Below are positions 39,340 through 45,100 of a stretch of DNA of 45,100 nt, in pieces. A model generated the notes under the pieces. It saw nothing but the letters and a program-made list of their open reading frames with translations. It made no database searches and was not told where the DNA came from. Every line of letters starts with the position of its first letter. Position 1 is the first letter of the stretch. Position numbers and translations under genes: made by a program. The stretch comes from Clostridiales bacterium (lineage in GTDB: Bacteria > Bacillota > Clostridia > Christensenellales > Aristaeellaceae), in the NCBI GenBank assembly GCA_012521895.1, contig JAAYLK010000028.1:1-45100 (forward strand). Reading direction: 5' to 3'.

Positions 39340-40120
39340 GGGGGTCACCTCCCATGTAGAGCGCCTGGGCGCAGGGGAACAGGTGCTGCTGCTGCACGGC
39401 TGGGGGCCCAGCAGCGTCACGCTGGAAAAACACCTGCTGCCCCTGGGGCGCTCCCTACAAAAAAACCATGAGGTCACCATGCTGGAGTTCCCCGGCCATG
39501 GCAGCTCCGGCATGCCCGGGGACCAGTGGGGCGTTGAGCAATACGCCGAATGGACCTTGAGCCTCATGGACCAGTTGGCCATGCGCCAGCCGGTCATTAT
39601 CGCCCATTCCTTTGGCGGGCGGGTGGCGCTGTGGCTGGCGGCCAGGCACCCGGAAAGGGTGAAGGTCCTGGTGCTGACCGGCTGCGCTGGCTTGCGCTCA
39701 AAGCCCGGCATACAAAGCACGGTGCGCTCCTACTTGTTCAAATTCGGCCGCCTGGGCCTGGACGCGATGGCGCTGGTGCCCAAGCTCAAAAGCAAACGCC
39801 AGGCCTGGCTGGATGCCCTGCGGCGGGAGTTCTCCTCCGATGACTACATGGCCACCCCCGCCCTGTTACGGGGCAGCTTTTCCCGCATCGTGAGCCAAGA
39901 CCTGCGCCCGCTGCTCAAGGACATCCCCCACCAGACCCTGCTGGTGTGGGGGGAGGAGGACAGCGCGACGCCCCTGTGGATGGGCAAGGTGATGAAAAAA
40001 GAGCTGCAAAACGCGCGCTTGCTGGTCTACCAGGGGGATGACCACTGGGCCTACAACAACCAATTGCCCCGCTATGTCACCGCTTGTGAAAGCTTTTTGG
40101 AGGAGGTGGACGCGACATGA
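39323..40120 (+). CDS. Alpha/beta hydrolase
   Basis: A 265-residue alpha/beta-hydrolase-fold protein. The oxyanion loop is LLLHGWGPSS, the nucleophile elbow is AHSFGG, the acid is Asp in VWGEEDSATP and the base is His in GDDHWAY, a full catalytic triad. There is no signal peptide. It is placed directly before a MurF-like ligase and Ddl, and such hydrolases recur in this wall-gene setting in Clostridia, so a role in precursor or lipid handling is plausible but unproven. It overlaps the genes before (17 bases) and after (ATGA). Confidence 0.85.
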   Translation: MILQSKGVTSHVERLGAGEQVLLLHGWGPSSVTLEKHLLPLGRSLQKNHEVTMLEFPGHGSSGMPGDQWGVEQYAEWTLSLMDQLAMRQPVIIAHSFGGRVALWLAARHPERVKVLVLTGCAGLRSKPGIQSTVRSYLFKFGRLGLDAMALVPKLKSKRQAWLDALRREFSSDDYMATPALLRGSFSRIVSQDLRPLLKDIPHQTLLVWGEEDSATPLWMGKVMKKELQNARLLVYQGDDHWAYNNQLPRYVTACESFLEEVDAT

Positions 40121-41724
40121 TGTTCTTTCGTACCCTCGCCACGCTGCTTTTGTGGGCCGCCCCGGTGTTTGCCATGCTGTTTGCCTCCAAGCAGCTGATG
40201 CAGTTTGTGCAATTGAGCAGCTACCAGGCCACAGACTTTGTCCGCGCCCTGCAGCGATTGCCGCATAAGAGTATCTGGCCGGGCATCATGCTGACGGTTG
40301 CCGGTATTTTTCTGCTGCTGGGCTTTTTTGCGTTAAAGGCCGCGCCGGTCCTGGCCTTCATCTTGAGCGCCATTCTTGTTGTGCTGTTGCTGGTGGCAGG
40401 ATATGCCATCGGCCTGATGGCCTACCAGAAGAAAAAGGTCAAGGTGCCGCTGGTGGTGACCGCGCGGGTCAAGCGCCTGTATGTCTTTTTCGCCCTGGTG
40501 GGGCTCTTGCTGTGCTGGCTGCTGTGGCACCTGGGCGCGCCCTTTGGCGTAAGCGCCCTGATTCCCCTGCTGGCGCCGCTTTGGCTCCTGCTTGCGATGT
40601 ATGTATCCTTCCCGGTTGAAAAAGTCATCCAACTGGTCTACCGCCGGGACGCCTCAAACATCCTGAACCAGTACCGCGCAAGCGGCCTGACGGTGATTGG
40701 CATCACCGGTTCCTACGGCAAGACCACGGTGAAAAACATCCTGGGCGCCATACTGTCCCAGCAGTTTCCCGCCCTGTCCTCCCCGGCCAGCTTCAATACG
40801 CCCCTGGGCCTGGCCCGCGTCATCAGGGAGGAACTTGGCCAGCAGCACCGCTACTTCATCGCCGAGATGGGGGCCCGCCACCCCCAGGACATCCGGGTGC
40901 TCTCACGCATGATCAAGCCGCAGATGGGCCTTCTGGTGTCCATCGGGCCCCAGCACCTGCAGACCCTGGGCAACATCGACCGCGTGCGGGACACCAAGTA
41001 TGAGCTGATCAAGGGCTTGCCCGCGGATGGCTTCGCGGTCTTCAATGATGACGGCAAACATGTCAGCGAGTGCTACCAGAAAACCACCCTTGACAAAATG
41101 CTGGTGGGCGACCCGGACAGCGACCTCTGGGCGGAGGAGGTGCGCCTGTCGACTGATGGCAGCGCCTTCACCCTGTGCCTTAAGGACGGCACCCGGCAGG
41201 AACTGTCCACCAGGCTGTCAGGCGAGCACAATGTGCGCAACATCCTGTTGGCCGCCGCCATGGCGCTGCGCTGCGGGGTCAGTTTACAGCAGATCGCCCG
41301 GGCGATGGAGGAAATCCAGCCCGTCGCCTCGCGCTTGCAGGTGTCCACCCACCACAAGGGCTACCGTGTCATCAACAACGGCTTCAACTCCAACCCCGAT
41401 TCCAGCCGCAAGGCGCTGGAGGTGCTCTCCGGCTTCCCGGGCCGGCTCATCGTGGTGACGCCGGGCTTTATCGAGCTGGGCCGCCAGGAGGCGCGCTCCA
41501 ACCGCAGGCTGGGCAATGACATCGCGGCGGTGGCTTCCATCGCCATCCTGGTGGGCGAAAAGCACACCAAGCCCATCCGGGAGGGCCTGCTGGAAAGCGG
41601 GATGCCAAGCGACAACATCCATGTCTTCCCCTCCTTGCAGGACGCCAATGAGTTTATCCTGGAAACCTTTGGGGAAGGCGACGTGCTGCTGTATGAGAAC
41701 GACCTGCCCGACCACTACGCCTAA
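40117..41724 (+). CDS. Membrane-anchored MurF-like Mur ligase
   Basis: A 535-residue Mur ligase family protein. About five N-terminal hydrophobic segments (1-165) form a membrane region not present in standard MurF (about 450 residues, soluble). The ligase part has the ATP loop GITGSYGKTT (195-204), AEMGARHPQDI, SIGPQHLQTLGNID with the KYELIKGL lysine segment, SGEHNVRNILLAAAMALRCG, and YRVINNGFNSNPDSSRKALE. It most resembles UDP-MurNAc-tripeptide:D-Ala-D-Ala ligase, and the neighbouring ddl supplies that dipeptide. The typical final 'YDAYNANP' motif reads NNGFNSNP, so the exact acceptor is less certain. AGGAGG precedes the ATG. Confidence 0.85.
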   Translation: MMFFRTLATLLLWAAPVFAMLFASKQLMQFVQLSSYQATDFVRALQRLPHKSIWPGIMLTVAGIFLLLGFFALKAAPVLAFILSAILVVLLLVAGYAIGLMAYQKKKVKVPLVVTARVKRLYVFFALVGLLLCWLLWHLGAPFGVSALIPLLAPLWLLLAMYVSFPVEKVIQLVYRRDASNILNQYRASGLTVIGITGSYGKTTVKNILGAILSQQFPALSSPASFNTPLGLARVIREELGQQHRYFIAEMGARHPQDIRVLSRMIKPQMGLLVSIGPQHLQTLGNIDRVRDTKYELIKGLPADGFAVFNDDGKHVSECYQKTTLDKMLVGDPDSDLWAEEVRLSTDGSAFTLCLKDGTRQELSTRLSGEHNVRNILLAAAMALRCGVSLQQIARAMEEIQPVASRLQVSTHHKGYRVINNGFNSNPDSSRKALEVLSGFPGRLIVVTPGFIELGRQEARSNRRLGNDIAAVASIAILVGEKHTKPIREGLLESGMPSDNIHVFPSLQDANEFILETFGEGDVLLYENDLPDHYA

Positions 41725-41736
41725 AGGAGGATGAGG

Positions 41737-42945
41737 ATGGATAAGAAAATCACCCTGGGCATCCTCTATGGCAGCCGCAGCGCCGAGCACGAGGTGTCCA
41801 TCATCTCCGCTCTTCAGTTGGCTTCCATGGCCGACCCCTTCAAGTATGAGGTGGTGCCGGTTTACATCAGCAAAAAAGGGGAGTGGTTCATCGGCGGGCG
41901 GCTGTGGAAGCTGGACACCTATGTGAACTTTGACCCACGAAAAAGCAAGCTGACCCGTGTCTTTCCGGACCTCACCGCGCGCTCGGGCGCTTTGATGGCC
42001 TTTGAGCGCGGCCAGCCCTTCCGCGGGGAGACCCGCAAGGCGGCGGTGCGCCTGGACTGCGTCATCCCGGTCTTTCATGGCCTGCACGGGGAGGACGGCA
42101 GCGTTCAGGGAATGCTGGAACTGATGAACCTGCCCTATGCCTCAACCGGCATCGCCGGCAGCGCCGTTGGCATGGACAAGATCATGATGAAGCGGATCTT
42201 TCTGGGGCATGGCTTCCCGGTGCTCAAGGACACCGCCCTGACCCGCACAGCCTATGAAAACGACCCGCAATCAGCCTGTGAAGGCATAGAGAAAGCCCTG
42301 CCCTACCCGGTGTTTGTCAAGCCGGCCAACCTGGGCTCCTCCATTGGCGTCAGCCGCGCGGATGACCGAAAGCAGCTGATGGACGCCCTGGCGCTGGCCT
42401 TCACCTTAGACCGCAGGGTGCTGGTTGAGCAGGGCTTGGACGACCCCCTGGAAGTCAACTGCTCCGTGCTGGGTTTTGATGAGGACGTCAGCCCATCGGT
42501 GGTGGAGATGCCTGTCCGCGAAGGCGCGCTGCTGGACTTCAAGACCAAGTACCTTGCCTCCTCACAGCAGTCGGGCATGGCGTCCTTAAGCCGCCTTATC
42601 CCTGCCCCCATCAGCGAAGAAGGCACACAAAAAGTACAGCAAACAGCCGTTTCCATCTTCCGCGCGCTGGACTGCAAGGGTGTGGTTCGGGTAGATTTTA
42701 TGCTGGACAGGGTGACGGGGGAGCTGTACATCACCGAGATCAACACCATCCCCGGCTCGCTGGCATTTTACCTGTGGGAGAAAACGGGCGAAGGCCTGCC
42801 CTACCGCAAGCTGATTGACCGCCTGGTGCAGTATGCCTTTGAAGCCCACCGGCAAAAGGAAGACACAACCGTCTCCTACCAGTCAGACATCATCCGCTCT
42901 GCCATTTTGCGGGGCTCAAGCGGCGCCAAAGGCGCCAAGGGCTGA
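41737..42945 (+). CDS. ddl: D-alanine--D-alanine ligase
   Basis: A 402-residue ATP-grasp ligase making D-Ala-D-Ala for peptidoglycan. N-terminal GILYGSRSAEHEVSIISA with the substrate-binding Glu; VFHGLHGEDGSVQGMLELM; the SSIGVS loop; the omega-loop with LLDFKTKYL retaining the Lys-Tyr pair expected in D-Ala-D-Ala (not D-Ala-D-Lac) enzymes; and the metal site RVDFMLD followed by ITEINTIPGSL. It is longer than most Ddl, with an inserted stretch at 60-95 and a tail of about 45 residues ending in GSSGAKGAKG. AAAGGAGG is adjacent to an ATG at 41731, so the second ATG at 41737 is taken as the start. Confidence 0.94.
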   Translation: MDKKITLGILYGSRSAEHEVSIISALQLASMADPFKYEVVPVYISKKGEWFIGGRLWKLDTYVNFDPRKSKLTRVFPDLTARSGALMAFERGQPFRGETRKAAVRLDCVIPVFHGLHGEDGSVQGMLELMNLPYASTGIAGSAVGMDKIMMKRIFLGHGFPVLKDTALTRTAYENDPQSACEGIEKALPYPVFVKPANLGSSIGVSRADDRKQLMDALALAFTLDRRVLVEQGLDDPLEVNCSVLGFDEDVSPSVVEMPVREGALLDFKTKYLASSQQSGMASLSRLIPAPISEEGTQKVQQTAVSIFRALDCKGVVRVDFMLDRVTGELYITEINTIPGSLAFYLWEKTGEGLPYRKLIDRLVQYAFEAHRQKEDTTVSYQSDIIRSAILRGSSGAKGAKG

Positions 42946-42963
42946 GCCGGGAAGGAAACAATC

Positions 42964-44298
42964 ATGAACGCCTATGTACAACGTGTCCTGGATGAGCTAA
43001 ACCAGCGCTACGCCCATGAGAAGGAATTTTTGCAGGCCGCTCAGGAGATGCTGGGCACCCTGTCTTCCGTCTTTGACCAGCACCCGGAGTATGAGCAGGC
43101 CGGGCTGCTGGAACGCTTTGTGGAGCCGGAGCGCGTCATCCTCTTCCGCGTGCCCTGGGTGGATGACGCCGGCCGCCCCCAGGTGAACCGCGCCTACCGC
43201 GTGCAGTTTTCCTCCGCCATCGGGCCTTACAAGGGCGGGATGCGCTTTCACCCCAGCGTCAACCTGGGCATCCTGAAGTTCCTGGCGCTGGAGCAGACGC
43301 TCAAGAACAGCCTCACCGGCTTGCCAATCGGCGGCGGCAAGGGCGGCAGCGACTTCAATCCCCGCGGCAAGTCCGACCAGGAAGTCATGCGCTTTTGCCA
43401 AAGCCTGATGAACGAGCTCTACCGCCACATCGGCGCGGACGTGGACATCCCCGCCGGGGACATCGGCGTCGGCGCACGCGAGGTGGGCTATATGTACGGC
43501 CAGTACAAGCGCTTGAAGGGTGAGTACACAGGCACCTTCACCGGCAAGGGCCTCACCTACGGCGGCTCCAAGGGCCGCACCCAGGCGACGGGCTATGGCC
43601 TTTTGTACCTGGTGGACGCCATGCTCAAGGCCAATGATTTGAAGCTGGAAGGCATGGGGGTGGTGGTCTCGGGCTCCGGCAACGTGGCAATTTACGCCGC
43701 TGAAAAGGCCATGCAGCTGGGCGCTAAAGTCATCGCCATGAGCGATTCGGATGGCTTCGTGGTGGACGAAAACGGCATCAATCTGGACGCCGTCAAGCAG
43801 ATCAAGCTGGTGGAGCGCGGCCGCATCGCTTCTTATCCGGAGTACGCAAAAAGCGGGAAATACACCGCTGGCGGCAGCATCTGGTCGGTGCCCTGCCAAT
43901 TGGCGCTGCCCTGTGCTACGCAAAATGAACTCACGCTTGAGGACGCGAAGATGCTGGTGCAAAACGGCGTCAAGGCGGTGGCCGAGGGCGCCAACATGCC
44001 CACCACCTTGGAGGCCACCCATTTCTTCCAGGAAAACGGCGTGCTCTTTGCCTCCGGCAAGGCGGCCAACGCCGGCGGCGTATCGGTGAGCGCTCTTGAA
44101 ATGAGCCAGAACTCCCAGCGCCTCAGCTGGGACTTTGACGAGGTGGACCAGCGCCTGAAAACCATCATGGAGGATATTTTCGCCAACATCGCGCAGACGG
44201 CCGCGAAATATGCCACGCCGACGGATTATGTCACCGGCGCCAACATCGCGGGCTTTCTCAAGGTGGCCGAGGCCATGATGGCCCAGGGCGTGGTCTGA
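42964..44298 (+). CDS. gdhA: Glutamate dehydrogenase (NADP type)
   Basis: A 444-residue hexameric-type glutamate dehydrogenase, standard length. Substrate-site marks are GPYKGGMRFHPSVNLGILKF and the catalytic lysine in PIGGGKGGSDFNP; DIPAGDIGVGAREVGYMYG; GRTQATGYGLLYLVDAML; the nucleotide loop VVSGSGNVAIYAAEKA followed by SDSDG rather than an acidic residue after the second strand, which suits NADP(H). It links ammonium and 2-oxoglutarate to glutamate, a wall and amino-acid precursor. AAGGAA precedes the ATG. It lies 18 bases after ddl in the same operon. Confidence 0.95.
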   Translation: MNAYVQRVLDELNQRYAHEKEFLQAAQEMLGTLSSVFDQHPEYEQAGLLERFVEPERVILFRVPWVDDAGRPQVNRAYRVQFSSAIGPYKGGMRFHPSVNLGILKFLALEQTLKNSLTGLPIGGGKGGSDFNPRGKSDQEVMRFCQSLMNELYRHIGADVDIPAGDIGVGAREVGYMYGQYKRLKGEYTGTFTGKGLTYGGSKGRTQATGYGLLYLVDAMLKANDLKLEGMGVVVSGSGNVAIYAAEKAMQLGAKVIAMSDSDGFVVDENGINLDAVKQIKLVERGRIASYPEYAKSGKYTAGGSIWSVPCQLALPCATQNELTLEDAKMLVQNGVKAVAEGANMPTTLEATHFFQENGVLFASGKAANAGGVSVSALEMSQNSQRLSWDFDEVDQRLKTIMEDIFANIAQTAAKYATPTDYVTGANIAGFLKVAEAMMAQGVV

Positions 44299-44304
44299 TC
44301 GGGG

Positions 44305-44961
44305 ATGCAAAACAAGGATTCCCGTTCAGGGGCCGGCATCGCGCTCAAGGCCATCACCCTGGTTTTGGGCCTGCTGGGGCAGTACCTCACCCTGCGCCGC
44401 GGCAGCTTCATGTCCGGCGCTCATTTGCTGTATTACACCAACATCACCAATGCCTTCGCCATCGCGCTGATGGCGATTTTGCTGGTGGTTGCCTTGACGA
44501 AGAAGCCGCTGCCAAGCTGGCTGTCCGGCTTCCGCTTTGTGGTCAGCGCCGGCATTCTGCTCACCTTGGTGGTCTTCTCCCTGCTGCTGCTGCCGCGGAT
44601 GGAGCCAGCCTACCTGCTGTCCCTGGACAACCTGCTGGTGCACTTTGTGGTGCCACTGCTGACCTGCGCTGACTTCATCCTCTTTGATGAACACAGCCCC
44701 AAGAAGAAAGGCTATGCCCTGCTGGGCCTGGTGCTGCCCTTTGCTTACTTTGTGTTCGCCATCACATTAAGCCTCAAGGGCCAGCGCTTCCATGGCATGG
44801 CCGCGCCCTACTTCTTCCTGGATTATGAGAAAAATGGCTGGTTTTCAGCGGGGGAGGGCAAGTTGGGGGTCGCCTACTGGTTCCTCATCATCCTGGCCCT
44901 GCAGCTGGTGCTGTCCAGGATTCTGTTGGGTCTCAAGAGAATCGTCCAAAGGGCCAACTGA
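44305..44961 (+). CDS. Pr6Pr-like family membrane protein
   Basis: A 218-residue membrane protein with six helices. The pattern matches the bacterial Pr6Pr (FAR-17a/AIG1-related) family: LLYYTNITNAFAIALMAIL after the first helix, then FRFVVSAGILLTLVVFSLLL, NLLVHFVVPLLTCADFILFD with the conserved H and D, FAYFVFAITLSL, and a final AYWFLIILALQLVLSRILLG. The function is unknown in bacteria; eukaryotic relatives include lipid hydrolases that use a Thr and a His in similar positions. It starts 6 bases after gdhA with a weak ribosome site (GGGG). Confidence 0.75.
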   Translation: MQNKDSRSGAGIALKAITLVLGLLGQYLTLRRGSFMSGAHLLYYTNITNAFAIALMAILLVVALTKKPLPSWLSGFRFVVSAGILLTLVVFSLLLLPRMEPAYLLSLDNLLVHFVVPLLTCADFILFDEHSPKKKGYALLGLVLPFAYFVFAITLSLKGQRFHGMAAPYFFLDYEKNGWFSAGEGKLGVAYWFLIILALQLVLSRILLGLKRIVQRAN

Positions 44962-45007
44962 AAGGCTCAACTTATACTGATTCCAATCTTTATTGCATCG
45001 TCACGCC

Positions 45008-45095
45008 GGATCTTTTGTCTCCCTGCTGTGTCAGTCAACCTCGACGTAGCTTAGGCTACGCCATCGGTTTCCTTCCTTGCAGGAAAACAAAATCC
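45008..45095. repeat. Long imperfect stem-loop element at the right edge
   Basis: Outer arms pair 45008-45026 (GGATCTTTTGTCTCCCTGC) with 45079-45095 (GCAGGAAAACAAAATCC). An inner hairpin at 45039-45067 centres on CGTAGC-TTAG-GCTACG. No coding potential is seen in the 139 bases after 44961. It looks like a dispersed intergenic palindromic element or structured RNA; the window ends just beyond it. Confidence 0.5.
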
Positions 45096-45100
45096 CTCGC

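Noticed and set aside
41737..42945. Ddl as a D-Ala-D-Lac (vancomycin-resistance) ligase, given VanW genes nearby
   Set aside because: The omega-loop keeps the Lys-Tyr pair of D-Ala-D-Ala ligases, there is no vanH or vanX, and VanW proteins are common outside resistance clusters.
42997..44310. A 437-codon open frame antisense to gdhA
   Set aside because: Low-complexity Ala/His/Gly-rich translation with no family features; gdhA is complete on the plus strand.

Overview
The window looks like a chromosomal segment from an anaerobic, Gram-positive-type bacterium of the Bacillota, most likely class Clostridia, with GC near 60% by eye. The pointers are strong AGGAGG ribosome sites with frequent GTG/TTG starts, very tight ATGA/TAATG gene overlaps, a DUF896 (YnzC-like) gene, RecD2, a flavodiiron protein, a ferredoxin-type aldo/keto reductase and the wall-synthesis enzymes. 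I cannot name the genus. I see no rRNA, tRNA, CRISPR array, transposase or phage gene.

Layout. 1-4303 (+): the tail of a topoisomerase, then a DNA-maintenance operon (ybaB, recR, tdk, rmuC, glyoxalase-fold gene) and a DUF4256 gene. 4365-12184 (-): a complete oligopeptide ABC transporter, oppA-oppB-oppC-oppD-oppF plus a small membrane protein. 12518-15575 (+): flavodiiron protein, CBM9-like protein and serine hydrolase. 15724-19510 (+): aldo/keto reductase, lgt, a second serine hydrolase and recX. 19464-23111 (-): recD2, comF and tcdA. 23239-25904 (+): dxs and tlyA. 25965-31215 (-): a six-gene envelope operon (GT2-GtrA fusion, phosphodiester glycosidase domain, degenerate Lgt paralogue, DUF896, two tandem VanW proteins). 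31381-38210 (+): Eis-like acetyltransferase, MMPL exporter with a secreted partner, then an ECF sigma factor, an anti-sigma/DUF4349 fusion and a SIMPL protein. 38327-38581 (-): GlsB/YeaQ-like protein. 38842-44961 (+): GNAT, alpha/beta hydrolase, membrane-anchored MurF-like ligase, Ddl, glutamate dehydrogenase and a Pr6Pr-like membrane protein. The window ends in a long imperfect stem-loop element.

Most unusual system. The Opp transporter is enlarged on both sides of the membrane. OppC (615 residues) carries about 290 residues between its first membrane helix and its permease core. This block has seven repeats with a G-x3-4-WG core and reads as a complete seven-bladed RCC1/BLIP-II-like beta-propeller on the outer face. 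OppF (532 residues, about 200 more than usual) carries about 190 mostly helical residues between Walker A and the Q-loop, including a DxDxDG loop. OppA has a plain signal peptide without a lipobox cysteine, although a canonical lgt lies in the same window. One hypothesis is that the propeller takes over docking of an unanchored binding protein or of ligand, while the OppF insertion couples to a cytoplasmic partner. The domain boundaries are read from the sequence; the functions are inference.

Regulation. Several genes are preceded by an extended -10 of the form TGnTAnnnT, often TGG followed by TATAAT, TACAAT, TATACT or TATATT. This points to a housekeeping promoter style with weak dependence on the -35 box. 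Intrinsic terminators close most operons, and two of them lie between convergent genes.
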